The notes under the pieces were generated by a model. That model was not told the DNA's origin. It worked only from the letters and a program-made list of their open reading frames with translations, and searched no databases. From an uncultured Salinimicrobium sp. (GTDB taxonomy: Bacteria; Bacteroidota; Bacteroidia; Flavobacteriales; Flavobacteriaceae): a stretch of DNA of 64,000 nucleotides. The translations under genes and the position numbers were made by a program. The stretch is taken from the NCBI GenBank assembly GCA_946887075.1, contig CAMPKA010000013.1:13873-77872 (forward strand), read 5' to 3'. Every line of letters begins with the position of its first letter. The first letter of the stretch is position 1. This document shows positions 17,134-26,374 of this stretch, piece after piece.

Positions 17134-18560
17134 TGGCCTCACCCTATGACGCGATTATTATCGGAAGTGGAAGCAACGGATTAGCTGCAGCAATCTTTCT
17201 CCAGCAGAAAGGACTTAAAACCGCGGTTTTCGAAAAGGCCTCCACACCAGGTGGGGCTACCCGTACCGCGGAACTCACCCTTCCTGGATTTAAACATGAC
17301 GTCGGTTCCGCAATACTCCCCCTCGGTCTGGCATCTCCTTTTTTCAGGCAGTTGCCCCTGGAAGACCATGGCCTTAGCTGGGTTTATCCACAAGCAGCAT
17401 ATGCCCATCCGTTTGAGGATGGTTCAGCTTATGCCTGTTATCCAGACATCGACAGAACCGCAGCCCAACTTGGAGATGACGGCCCTGCTTATCATAAACT
17501 TTTCGGGTCTCTTCTGGAGTCCTGGGATAAGATAGGGCAGGACCTGCTTGGGCCTTTAGGCATTCCGGAACATCCGGTTCCCTTTATGAAATTCGGTCTA
17601 AAAGCCATCCCATCGGCCAAATTACTTGCGGATCAAGTTTTCAAGAACGACCGTTCCAAAGCCTTCTTTTATGGAGCTGCGGCACATTCAACTCTTCCGT
17701 TGAACAGCCTGGCTTCCGCGTCCTTTGGGCTGGTGCTCACCACCAGTGCCCACAGATATAATTGGCCATTTCCTAAAGGTGGGGCCGGTAATTTCACCGG
17801 TGCTCTGCTTCGCTATTACAGATCTCTCGGAGGGACCCTGACTCTTGAAAGGGAAATTTCCGACATCAGGGAACTTCCTGGAGCTTATGCCTATCTTTTT
17901 GATCTTACGCCGCGACAGTTGCTAAGGATAAAGGGGCTCAATTTTTCCTCCTTATATAGAAAAAGGATGGAACGTTTCCGGTATGGAGCAGGAGTCTTCA
18001 AAATGGACTGGGCACTCTCGGAACCCATTCCATTCATCAGTGAGGTCTGTCGGCAGGCAGCCACGGTCCATCTTGGCTTTTCGAAAGAGGAGATCGAAGC
18101 TTCAGAAAAGGCGACAAACAACAACAGGATCAGCAATTCTCCCTATGTGCTTCTTGCACAGCACAGCATTTTTGACCAGGAACGGGCCCCGGAAGGAAAA
18201 CATACTGCCTGGGCGTATATTCACGTCCCTCACGGCAATACGGAAGATTTTTCAGAGGTGGTGGAAAACCAGATCGAAAGAGCGGCTCCGGGGTTTAAAG
18301 AGATTATTCTGAAACGTTCCGTGATGAACACCGCTCAGCTGGAAAAATTTGACCCTAACCTGGTCGGAGGTGACATCAACGGTGGGAAACAGGATATTAC
18401 CCAAATGTTCACCCGACCTGTGGCCCGGATATCTCCTTATTCCACTCCAGACCCGCGGGTCTATATCTGTTCTTCCTCCACCCCTCCAGGAGGAGGAGTA
18501 CATGGGATGTGTGGCTATCATGCGGCGAAAAAAGCCTATCAGGACCATTTTAAGACCTGA
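17133..18560 (+). CDS. FAD-dependent phytoene-desaturase-like oxidoreductase
   Basis: A 475-aa flavoprotein of the NAD(P)/FAD-dependent, PYROXD2/CrtI-related family. The N-terminal dinucleotide-binding motif is IIIGSGSNGLAAAIFLQQKG (8-27), followed by GGATRTAEL. The C-terminal FAD-contact region is SSSTPPGGGVHGMCGYHAA, the usual end of the carotenoid-oxidoreductase superfamily. There is no signal peptide. It overlaps the SDR gene by one base, so the two probably act in one pathway, possibly isoprenoid or lipid oxidation. No carotenoid genes (crtB, crtY) are adjacent, so a carotenoid role is not supported. Confidence 0.85.
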   Translation: MASPYDAIIIGSGSNGLAAAIFLQQKGLKTAVFEKASTPGGATRTAELTLPGFKHDVGSAILPLGLASPFFRQLPLEDHGLSWVYPQAAYAHPFEDGSAYACYPDIDRTAAQLGDDGPAYHKLFGSLLESWDKIGQDLLGPLGIPEHPVPFMKFGLKAIPSAKLLADQVFKNDRSKAFFYGAAAHSTLPLNSLASASFGLVLTTSAHRYNWPFPKGGAGNFTGALLRYYRSLGGTLTLEREISDIRELPGAYAYLFDLTPRQLLRIKGLNFSSLYRKRMERFRYGAGVFKMDWALSEPIPFISEVCRQAATVHLGFSKEEIEASEKATNNNRISNSPYVLLAQHSIFDQERAPEGKHTAWAYIHVPHGNTEDFSEVVENQIERAAPGFKEIILKRSVMNTAQLEKFDPNLVGGDINGGKQDITQMFTRPVARISPYSTPDPRVYICSSSTPPGGGVHGMCGYHAAKKAYQDHFKT

Positions 18561-18601
18561 GCGGACGAATCGGTTTTTGCGGAGCGCATGAAAAATGAAA
18601 A

Positions 18602-18623
18602 GCCGGATCGCTTCAGACCCGGC
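18602..18623. terminator. weak bidirectional terminator between convergent genes
   Basis: GCCGG (18602-18606) pairs with CCGGC (18619-18623), with A-rich sequence before it and TTAGTGGTTTT after it. It lies between the convergent FAD oxidoreductase and M3 peptidase genes. Confidence 0.4.
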
Positions 18624-18634
18624 CTTAGTGGTTT

Positions 18635-20821
18635 TCACTTCTCTTGCTTCTCTTCGGGTACCGGAAAACCCCGGTCTCTCATCAGGGCGTCTATAGTGGC
18701 ATCCCGGCCTCTGAAGAGACGATAAGCCTCAGCCGGATCAATAGCGTTCCGGGGGGCAAAGAGATACTTCACCAGTTTTTCAGCAAGTTCACGATCATAG
18801 AACCCACCAGGTGCCTCCTGGAATGCCTCTGCGGCATCAGAGGTCAGGACATCTGCCCAGAGGTAGCCGTAATAGCCGGCGGCGTAGCCTTCTCCGGAAA
18901 AGACATGGCCGAAGTGAGGCGTCCGGTGCCGCATCACGATCTCTTTGGGCATATGCAGGGCGGCAAGCGTTTCCTCCTCAAAGGTATCCATGTCGATATC
19001 AGCAGGATCAGTGGTATGAAGAATCATATCCATCAGGGCAGAGGCCAGGTATTCCGTAGTGGCAAAGCCCTGGTTAAAGGTAGAAGCCGCCTTGATTTTA
19101 TCCACAAGTTCCTGGGGCATAGGCTCCCCGGTCTCATGATGTACCAGGAACCTCTCAATCACTTCTTCGGTAAGTAGCCACCTTTCCAGAAGTTGTGACT
19201 GAAATTCCGTGTAATCCCTTACGCCACTGTTGAGAATTGGATATTTCACCTCCGAGGAAAAGAAGTGGAGGGCATGCCCGAACTCATGGAAAAAAGTGGT
19301 AGCGTCATCAAGAGAGACAAGTGCTGGTTCTCCAGGGGCCGGTTTTATAAAATTAGAATTATTCGAACCCAATACGGTTTCCTCCTGGCCCTCCATTTCT
19401 GAATGGCTTCTGTACTGGGATGCCCATGCCCCTGATCTTTTGCCTTTCCTGGCATAGGGATCCAGATACCATAAGCCGATCAGTTTGCCGGAATCTTTGT
19501 CGGTAACTTCCCATACTTTGACATCTTCATGAAATACGGGAACTGTGCCCTCAGGGACGGGGGTGAACTCATAGTTGAATAATCTTTCCGCAGTATAGAA
19601 AAGCGCCTGGGTCAACTTGTCCAGTTGCAGATACTGTTTAATGACGTCTGACTGAAGGTCATATTTCTGCTGGCGGACCTTTTCGGCATAATAGCGGTAG
19701 TCCCAGGGAGCTATGGTGATGTCTTTGCCTTCGGCTTCTGCCAATGCCTGCATGTCGGCTACTTCCTGCTCTACCCTTGCCAGTGCTACGGGCCATACCT
19801 GCTTCATCAGTTCCATAGCCCGCTCAGGAGTTTTCGCCATCCTGTTCTGCAGGCGCCACTGGGCATAATTATCAAACCCAAGCAATTCCACTCTTTCATC
19901 CCGAAGTTCCAGAATTTTTTTGATGATCTGTTTGTTGTCGTACTGATCATCATTGTCCCCCCTGGAGTAATAGTTTTTCCAAACCTTTTCCCGCAGCTCC
20001 CTTTCATCGGAAAAGGTCAGGAAAGGATCCATGGAGCTTCTCGTATTCAACACGGCGTACTGCCCCTGGCGACCCCGATCTGCCGCTGCCTTTGCAGCTG
20101 CCTTGATATATGATTCCGGAAGGCCGCTTAGCTCGTCCTCATCGAGGTAGACCACATAATTTTCCTCCTCGGCAAGGACATTATTGGAGAAAGTGGTATA
20201 TAATCTTGAAAGTTCCTTGTTGATTTCCGCGTATCGTTCCTTTTCCTCTGGTCCGAGATCTGCTCCCTCCATGGCGAAATCCTCGTAAATCAGCTGGACT
20301 GCCCGCTGTTGCTGGGGAGGTAATGAATCCTCCAGAGCGTTTTCATAGACGGCCTTTATCCGTCTGAACAGGTCCTCGTTTTGTGAGATCTTTGAGGAAT
20401 ACTCAGAGATCTTGGGTGCCAGGACCTGTTGGATTTCCCGGAATTCCGGGGAAGAGATATTGCTGCTCCATATGCTATAGTAGGTGAAGACCCTGTCAAG
20501 AGCCTCTCCAGACTGCTGCATGGCTAAAATGGTGTTTTCGAAGGTCGGCGGGGCAGGGTTTTGTGCGATCTGTTCAATTTCAGCCAAATGCATTTCCATC
20601 CCCCGCTCCATGGCGGGCCGCAGCTCTTCAAGATCCATCTCGTCAAAGGCGGGCACGCCTCCATAAGGGCCCTCCCATTCTTCTAGCAGGTCGTTTTCCA
20701 TAGCGATTCTTTCAACTTTTAAGGCAGGCTCTGCTTCCGTGATGGAGGTGCTCCTGGGTCCGCATCCGGTCAGGAGGGCGGCCGTCAAGGCAAACAAGCC
20801 TGTACAAGTCATTCTCTTCAT
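18635..20821 (-). CDS. M3 family metallopeptidase lipoprotein (dipeptidyl carboxypeptidase/oligopeptidase type)
   Basis: Zinc peptidase of family M3 (Dcp/PrlC-like), 728 aa. An N-terminal lipoprotein signal peptide ends at LLTGC, so it is membrane-anchored in the periplasm or outer membrane. The active site HEFGH lies at about residues 512-516 with the third zinc ligand downstream (RDYTEFQSQ). The C-terminal part HFGHVFSGEGYAAGYYGYLW is the Dcp substrate-tyrosine region. The ATG at 20821 is chosen because it starts the lipoprotein signal; the longer upstream extension looks non-coding. It likely trims short peptides for nutrition. Confidence 0.93.
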   Translation of the reverse strand: MKRMTCTGLFALTAALLTGCGPRSTSITEAEPALKVERIAMENDLLEEWEGPYGGVPAFDEMDLEELRPAMERGMEMHLAEIEQIAQNPAPPTFENTILAMQQSGEALDRVFTYYSIWSSNISSPEFREIQQVLAPKISEYSSKISQNEDLFRRIKAVYENALEDSLPPQQQRAVQLIYEDFAMEGADLGPEEKERYAEINKELSRLYTTFSNNVLAEEENYVVYLDEDELSGLPESYIKAAAKAAADRGRQGQYAVLNTRSSMDPFLTFSDERELREKVWKNYYSRGDNDDQYDNKQIIKKILELRDERVELLGFDNYAQWRLQNRMAKTPERAMELMKQVWPVALARVEQEVADMQALAEAEGKDITIAPWDYRYYAEKVRQQKYDLQSDVIKQYLQLDKLTQALFYTAERLFNYEFTPVPEGTVPVFHEDVKVWEVTDKDSGKLIGLWYLDPYARKGKRSGAWASQYRSHSEMEGQEETVLGSNNSNFIKPAPGEPALVSLDDATTFFHEFGHALHFFSSEVKYPILNSGVRDYTEFQSQLLERWLLTEEVIERFLVHHETGEPMPQELVDKIKAASTFNQGFATTEYLASALMDMILHTTDPADIDMDTFEEETLAALHMPKEIVMRHRTPHFGHVFSGEGYAAGYYGYLWADVLTSDAAEAFQEAPGGFYDRELAEKLVKYLFAPRNAIDPAEAYRLFRGRDATIDALMRDRGFPVPEEKQEK

Positions 20822-20906
20822 GATTCTTATTTTTATTTCGACTTTCAAGATAATAATAATCATGCTAAACCAGAAGGTGATTTCCCGATTCCCGGTGCCA
20901 ATGTAT

Positions 20907-20914
20907 TACTTTTG
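20907..20914 (+). promoter_or_regulatory. candidate -7 element for the TlpA-like gene
   Basis: TACTTTTG fits TANNTTTG and ends 6 bp before the ATG at 20921, so the transcript could be leaderless. No -33 TTG at the usual spacing. Confidence 0.35.
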
Positions 20915-20920
20915 CTTTCA

Positions 20921-21481
20921 ATGGATTTTCTCAAAAAGAACTGGTCAAATCTGATCCTCCTGCTGGTGATCATCATCCTGATCCTTCCCCAGACCCGGCG
21001 GCCTCTCCAGGTTGCGATGAACCGGATATTTGCTTTTGCCCCGAGGGAAATTGCAGATCAGGATCGGGAAGAGGTCGTTTCCTATGACTGGAAACTCGCC
21101 TCTCTTGAAGGGGAACCTGTGAATTTCCAGGAGGCCAGGGGAAAGGTGGCAGTGGTCAATTTGTGGGCCACCTGGTGTCCACCCTGTATAGCCGAAATGC
21201 CGTCTTTCCAGGAGGTCTTTGCTTCCTATGGAAACCGTGTGGCCTTTTATTTTGTCTCGGATGAGCAGCATCAAACCCTCAAGGATTTTCTCAGGAGAAA
21301 GGGATATCGGCTGCCGGTCTACCGGCCATTGGAACCCCCTCCGGCCTCCTTCGATTCTGACCGACTTCCAACCACCTATGTTATTTCAGCTGAAGGAGAA
21401 ATTGTCATTCGCAAGACCGGAGCCGCGGACTGGAATGATACAGAGTTTCGGGCCACTTTGGACCGGTTGCTGGGAATTTGA
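20921..21481 (+). CDS. TlpA-like membrane-anchored thiol-disulfide oxidoreductase
   Basis: A 186-aa protein with an N-terminal TM anchor (about 9-24) and a periplasmic thioredoxin fold of the TlpA/ResA type. The active site is NLWATWCPPCIAEMPSF (Cys86, Cys89) and the cis-proline loop is DRLPTTYVIS. It probably reduces periplasmic disulfides, for example in cytochrome c maturation. The ATG at 20921 is preferred to a TTG three codons earlier. Its stop codon directly abuts the stop of the convergent GH3-type gene, with no spacer and no terminator. Confidence 0.9.
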   Translation: MDFLKKNWSNLILLLVIIILILPQTRRPLQVAMNRIFAFAPREIADQDREEVVSYDWKLASLEGEPVNFQEARGKVAVVNLWATWCPPCIAEMPSFQEVFASYGNRVAFYFVSDEQHQTLKDFLRRKGYRLPVYRPLEPPPASFDSDRLPTTYVISAEGEIVIRKTGAADWNDTEFRATLDRLLGI

Positions 21482-23014
21482 TCAGATTTCCTCCCGCATC
21501 GACTCCCGCAGCTGGAGTAATTCCTCTACGAATTCACGACTATTGGATAATCTTGGGATTTTATGCTGACCTCCCAGTTTGTTCTTGAGCTTAAGCCACT
21601 GGTAAAAGGAATTTTCCGGCATATGATGCACCACCGGGGCATCTATAGCCGTGTTTTCCCGCCGTTTTGAGGCGTAGTCGTCGTTGAGCTTTCCCAATTC
21701 CTCATCAAGGATTCCTGTAAAGGCCTCCTTGTCCTCTGGCGGTTCAACGAATTCCACCAGCCATTCATGAAAACCTTTGGAGCTTCGGTCATAGAAGAAG
21801 GGAGCAGCAGTAAAATCCCGCATGATGGCTCCTGTTTTCCTGCAGGCAACCGAAATGGCCTTTTCAGCGTGTTCTACGAAAAGATCTTCTCCGAAGACGT
21901 TAATACAGTGTTTGGTTCTGCCGCTGATCACAAATCGGTACGGACTGGTCCCCGTAAACTTGATCGTATCCCCGATCTTGTAGCGCCACAGCCCCGAATT
22001 GGTGCTGATGACCATGGAATAGTTCTTTCCTACCTTGACCTCGCTCAGGGGGACAACCTTCGGATTTTCTGCCGAGAACTCCTCTTCGGGTATAAATTCA
22101 TAGAAAATTCCGTAGTTGACCATAAGCAAAAGAGAGGTGTCCTCCCTTTGGTCCTGTAGCGCAAAGAACCCTTCCGTAGCATTGAAGATTTCCAGGTAGC
22201 GCAGGCTTTTGTCGCGGTCCAGGTTCTCGAAAAGGGGACGATATGGCGCAAATGAAACTGAACCGTGAAAGAACACCTCGAGTTCGGGCCAGACCTCCTG
22301 AATGTATTCGATCTTATGTTCTTTAATGATATACTGCAGCAGCAAGAGCATCCACATCGGAGAACCGGCCAGGCTGGTGATCTTCTGGGTTGCGGTAACC
22401 TCGGCTATTTTTTTGATCTTTTCTTCCCAATTGTTCATCATGGTGATCTCAAGGCCGGGAGTCCTGCCGAACTGGGCCCAGAACGGTAGGTTTTTCATAA
22501 CGATCGCAGAAATATTGGCCGTATAGTAACCGTGCTTATCAGAAAATTTGGTTTCCTGACTTCCCCCGATGGAAAGATTTTTACCGGAGAAAAGCTTAGC
22601 GTCGGGATAATTGTTGATATAAACAGCCAGCATATCGCGGCCGCCCTGGTAATGGCACTGTTCGAGACCCTCCACTGAGACAGGGATAATTTTGCTGTTC
22701 GACCCAGTCGTGCCTGAGGATTTGGCGAACCACTTGATGGGGGAAGGCCACAGGATATTCTGTTCTCCCTGTAGCAGACGCTCTATGTAGGGGAACAGAT
22801 CTTCATAGCTATTGAGGGGAACCTGCTTTCTGAATTGCTCATAACTCCGGATGCTGCCAAAGCCATGGCGTTTTCCAAAGGCCGTGTCTTGGGCAGTGTT
22901 CAAAAGCTGATGTAGGACCTCCTCTTGGGTATCGTGCGGATGATTTACGGATCTTTCTAAGCTTTCAATTCGGCTCTTCATAAAGAGGTTGCCGATGGAA
23001 TCAATTATCCCCAT
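21482..23014 (-). CDS. GH3 auxin-responsive-promoter family protein (acyl-acid amido synthetase-like)
   Basis: A 510-aa ANL-superfamily protein of the plant GH3 type, widespread in Bacteroidota. The adenylation P-loop is FAKSSGTTGSNSKIIPVS (about 93-110), with later motifs GVLFFHGS-like FFHGSVSFAPYRP and NATEGFFALQDQ, and the C-terminal NVFGEDLFVEHAEKA. Plant members conjugate amino acids to jasmonate or auxin. The bacterial substrate is unknown. There is no signal peptide. It is convergent with the TlpA gene (stop to stop). No acyl-carrier or amino-acid partner gene is near. Confidence 0.88.
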   Translation of the reverse strand: MGIIDSIGNLFMKSRIESLERSVNHPHDTQEEVLHQLLNTAQDTAFGKRHGFGSIRSYEQFRKQVPLNSYEDLFPYIERLLQGEQNILWPSPIKWFAKSSGTTGSNSKIIPVSVEGLEQCHYQGGRDMLAVYINNYPDAKLFSGKNLSIGGSQETKFSDKHGYYTANISAIVMKNLPFWAQFGRTPGLEITMMNNWEEKIKKIAEVTATQKITSLAGSPMWMLLLLQYIIKEHKIEYIQEVWPELEVFFHGSVSFAPYRPLFENLDRDKSLRYLEIFNATEGFFALQDQREDTSLLLMVNYGIFYEFIPEEEFSAENPKVVPLSEVKVGKNYSMVISTNSGLWRYKIGDTIKFTGTSPYRFVISGRTKHCINVFGEDLFVEHAEKAISVACRKTGAIMRDFTAAPFFYDRSSKGFHEWLVEFVEPPEDKEAFTGILDEELGKLNDDYASKRRENTAIDAPVVHHMPENSFYQWLKLKNKLGGQHKIPRLSNSREFVEELLQLRESMREEI

Positions 23015-23111
23015 ACAAAATCACTTGCATTTTGGTGTTTCCGTCCAAGAGGAAGTTGATATGTTGTAACGCTTCCTCCGAATCAGAAGCCGAAGATAAA
23101 CAATAATCGCT

Positions 23112-25490
23112 TTACGGAATAGGATTATGTTTTTTTCCTTGATGATCCTCATAACAGGGAAAACTGATAATGAAGGTACTTCCCTCATTGAGCTGGCTCC
23201 GCACCTGAATGCTTGCACCATGTTCTTCCATGATGGATTTCACAGAGCTTAATCCCACGCCCAGGCCGCCGGGTTTGCGGGTATAAAAGCTCTCAAACAG
23301 ATGCTCCAGTTGATCTTCAGCAATTCCGCAGCCGTTATCGGTGACCCGAAGAATGAACATGTTGTCGTTCCTGGTTATGTCCAGCCGGAGCACCCCCTGG
23401 TCCGGTTCCATTGCTTCACTGGCGTTCAGGATAATATTGAGCAGCGCGATCCGGAGTTTCTCTTCGTCCCCGTTGATGTAGCAGGGACTGCTGTAGTTTT
23501 TCTCGATTCTGATCCCGGCCAGATAGATTCTGTCCTGGGCCATCGAGAGGGCTTTGCTGGTGATGCTTGCCAGACAGCATTTCTGGAACTTAAAAGGCGA
23601 ATAATTGGCAGAATTCAACAGGTCGTTGACCAGTTCATTGAGCGTGGTGGTACTTCTCTTAATGATGTGGATATAATTATCAAGATCGTCCTGTTTTTTC
23701 TCTTTCATTCTCTGAGAGAGGATATCGGCCGACATTCCTATGCTCGTCATCGGATTCCGAAGTTCGTGAGCAAGTGTTCTGGCGATCTCGCCCTTGATCG
23801 ATAGCTTCTCGGCTGTGACCAAAGCCTGCTGGGTCAGCTTTTGCTCCTGAACGTTCCGCAACAAGATAATATATTCCGAGACCTTACCCGTTTTGCTTCT
23901 GATGAAAACCTTTCCGCGGGCATTGTAACATTCCCATGCCCGGCTTCTGGATTTTAATCTGAATTCCACCTCCACGATGTCCCTGTCGCTGGCAGATCTG
24001 AGTTTCCGGTGGAATTCCATGACCTTCTGCCTGTCTTCCGGATGGATCTGCGGGAGAAGGTCAACAAGAGGCATATTGAGAAGCTTCTTCCTTGTCATAC
24101 CTATGGAAGGGTCCAGATCCCGATTGACAAAACGGATATTCTCCTGATGGAGATTAAAGATCGCAATAAGGTCTGGGGTAGTTTCGATCAATTGTTTCTT
24201 GAACCGGAGGTTATCGTTGAAAGCTCTGGAACGTTCTTTTTCCCGGGTGATGTTCTCCAGGGAATTGATGAGCATGCCCCTCTGGCGATGGGTGATGATC
24301 TTCAACCAGTTCTTTTTCCCTTCATGTTCCAGGCAAACCTCGAAATTGGCCGATTTTCCCGTGAGCATAGTTTGCTTCAGGGTTTCGAAAACACCGGATT
24401 TTGCGGCATCGGGATTCAGCCCAAGAAAGCTTTGTCCGACCAGGGAACCCCTTCGATAGTATCTGCTTATTTTGCGATTCGCTCTGACATAGGTGAAATC
24501 CCTGATATCATAGTTACTGCCAAACCTGGGTTTCAACAGGAAAATCCCCTGGTTGACCGTATCGAAGATCATCTGTAACAATTCATTGTTTTCGCGAAGT
24601 TCCGCTGTTCTTTTCTTGACCTGGTATTCCAGGTTTTCATTGAGTTTCTTCAGGCTGATTTCGGATTTCTTCCTTGTGGTGATATCCGTGCATAAGACAC
24701 CAACGCTTCGGGATTTCCTGCTACCGAGGGGAAAAGCATAAACATCATACCATGCTTCCAAGTCCCCGGCGTACTGTTCAAACCGCATGGCGTTTCCTGT
24801 GGTGGCTACTTCTCCATAGCTCAGGAACCAGTTGTGTCCATGGTCCGGCAGGAGCTCCTTCATCGTTTTACCCACAGGTTCCTTGACGGGGACATGTTTT
24901 ACAAAGGATCCATTTACCTCAACGATCAAGAAGTCGAGGGGTTTTTGTTCCAGATCATAGATCATCTCGATCAGCATGAACCCGTGGTCCAGGGAGGAAA
25001 GCAGTGTATTGTAGCGGTCCAGGCTCTCCTGTAGATGTTTCTCCACTTCCAGGTTCCCAGAGGACATCTTGGACCTGCCCACCATGTCAATAGCGGAAGC
25101 GCATATCAGGATTTGTTTCTCCTCCGTTTCCGGTGCACCGTTGTATATCCGGGTCTTTAATTCGAATTTTTTCCAATAGCCGAATGGCGACCTGAACCGG
25201 ATATAAAGCGCTTCATTTTCGGAATGGGGAATATCCAGCAGGAAGTGATAAAAGAGCCCGTAATCCTCGGGATGAATTACCGCTTCAAAAAGGTGTCTCG
25301 CGGGAAGTCCGGTGGGAAAACTGGAGTCGAAGTAAACTGACGCCCTGTAGTTTACAGCCGAAACCGTCTTTTTATCGATGGAATAGATAAAAAGCAAAAA
25401 ATCCTGGTTTTCCAGTTTCCGCCACGGATTGAATGGATTTAGGGGTCGTCCCAATAGATTTTCATCCAGAAGAAAGGTACTTTTTTTCAT
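23112..25490 (-). CDS. Soluble multi-PAS sensor histidine kinase
   Basis: A 792-aa cytosolic sensor kinase with no TM helix. Several PAS-like domains are visible (about 20-135, 155-285, 310-425 and 430-560). A coiled linker (KLNENLEYQVKKRTAELREN, about 290) lies before the third. The HisKA H-box is LAHELRNPMTSI with phospho-acceptor His575. The HATPase domain has N (NIILNASEAM), G1 (VTDNGCGIAEDQLE) and G2 (GGLGVGLSSVKSIMEEHG) boxes. There is no receiver domain and no response regulator gene nearby, so the partner is elsewhere. The input may be redox, oxygen or a ligand; no haem- or flavin-binding signature is obvious. Confidence 0.92.
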   Translation of the reverse strand: MKKSTFLLDENLLGRPLNPFNPWRKLENQDFLLFIYSIDKKTVSAVNYRASVYFDSSFPTGLPARHLFEAVIHPEDYGLFYHFLLDIPHSENEALYIRFRSPFGYWKKFELKTRIYNGAPETEEKQILICASAIDMVGRSKMSSGNLEVEKHLQESLDRYNTLLSSLDHGFMLIEMIYDLEQKPLDFLIVEVNGSFVKHVPVKEPVGKTMKELLPDHGHNWFLSYGEVATTGNAMRFEQYAGDLEAWYDVYAFPLGSRKSRSVGVLCTDITTRKKSEISLKKLNENLEYQVKKRTAELRENNELLQMIFDTVNQGIFLLKPRFGSNYDIRDFTYVRANRKISRYYRRGSLVGQSFLGLNPDAAKSGVFETLKQTMLTGKSANFEVCLEHEGKKNWLKIITHRQRGMLINSLENITREKERSRAFNDNLRFKKQLIETTPDLIAIFNLHQENIRFVNRDLDPSIGMTRKKLLNMPLVDLLPQIHPEDRQKVMEFHRKLRSASDRDIVEVEFRLKSRSRAWECYNARGKVFIRSKTGKVSEYIILLRNVQEQKLTQQALVTAEKLSIKGEIARTLAHELRNPMTSIGMSADILSQRMKEKKQDDLDNYIHIIKRSTTTLNELVNDLLNSANYSPFKFQKCCLASITSKALSMAQDRIYLAGIRIEKNYSSPCYINGDEEKLRIALLNIILNASEAMEPDQGVLRLDITRNDNMFILRVTDNGCGIAEDQLEHLFESFYTRKPGGLGVGLSSVKSIMEEHGASIQVRSQLNEGSTFIISFPCYEDHQGKKHNPIP

Positions 25491-25834
25491 AAGCCGCTCA
25501 TCATTAAGTTACCAGAAATTGCGACAAAAAAGCGTTCAGTTGCCGAACCAAAGGGGGGACGAATTAAGTTAAATTTAATATAAATTTTTCGGAAAAGAAA
25601 GGGGAATTGGGCTGTTGGGTAAGGTTGAGGTTCAAAATCAGGAATACTCCCTATAAAAGCTGATTTCCCTTGCGTAAGTTCTTTAATATTTAACTAAAGT
25701 TTAACATTTACGACTCCTGGGAACCAACATACGCTTCCTGTAAGAAAATTCCCTGCCCGATGGTCAGGCGCTTTTGGATATATCGGTCTGCGTGATATGG
25801 ACACAATTTGTATTTTTGAGCGAAACAGAACCCC
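25491..25834. other. 344-bp divergent non-coding region between the PAS kinase and a flavin reductase
   Basis: AT-rich divergent promoter region. On the plus strand a -7-like TATTTTTG lies at 25811-25818, 16 bp before the FMN-reductase ATG. No clear operator palindrome, RNA gene or ORF was seen. Confidence 0.45.
25811..25818 (+). promoter_or_regulatory. candidate -7 element for the FMN reductase-pabB unit
   Basis: TATTTTTG matches TANNTTTG, 16 bp upstream of the ATG at 25835. No -33 TTG at 19-21 bp. Confidence 0.4.
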
Positions 25835-26374
25835 ATGACGAAAATCCTTGCTTTTACCGGCTCTACCAGTCCGACTTCCATCAATCACCAGTTACTGCTT
25901 CACATCGTTTCAAGAATCACTTCTTATCCTATCGAGGTAGAGGACCTCAGGACGCTGGATATTCCCATATACAACATTGTCCGGGAAAAGGAGGGAATAC
26001 CGTCAGAGGTCAAGTATCTGTATGAAAAGATCCAGGACTTTCCTGCATTGATCATTGCAGTCAACGAATACAACAATAATGTATCGGGCTTTTTCAAGAA
26101 TGTTCTGGACTGGCTCTCCCGTGTGGACCGAAAATTTCTCCAGGAGAAAAAGATCATGATAATCAGTACCTCTCCGGGCCGAAGAGGTGGGGCTGCAGCA
26201 TTGGAATATTGTAAGTTCCAGTTTCCTCGTTTCGGAGGGGAGGTGGTGGAAAGCTTTAGCCTTCCCCAGTTTTATGAAAACTATGACGTGGAGAAGGATC
26301 AGGTGACCAATGAGGTATTTGAAATGGGTATTGTGGAAGTCCTGACCGATTTTGAACAGCAGATAAGGAGTTAA
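25835..26374 (+). CDS. NADPH-dependent FMN reductase family protein
   Basis: A 179-aa flavodoxin-like protein of the NADPH-dependent FMN reductase family. The phosphate-binding loop GSTSPTSINHQL lies near residues 9-20, NEYNNNVSGFFKNVLDWLSR is the family core, and STSPGRRGG contacts flavin. It is cytosolic and probably an NAD(P)H:quinone/FMN or azo reductase. Its stop codon is followed immediately by the GTG start of pabB, so the two are co-transcribed, though no shared pathway is obvious. Confidence 0.88.
   Translation: MTKILAFTGSTSPTSINHQLLLHIVSRITSYPIEVEDLRTLDIPIYNIVREKEGIPSEVKYLYEKIQDFPALIIAVNEYNNNVSGFFKNVLDWLSRVDRKFLQEKKIMIISTSPGRRGGAAALEYCKFQFPRFGGEVVESFSLPQFYENYDVEKDQVTNEVFEMGIVEVLTDFEQQIRS

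Noticed and set aside
17133..18560. Carotenoid (phytoene) desaturase role
   Set aside because: The superfamily motifs fit, but no crtB, crtY or crtZ neighbours and the sequence is closer in layout to PYROXD2-like proteins.
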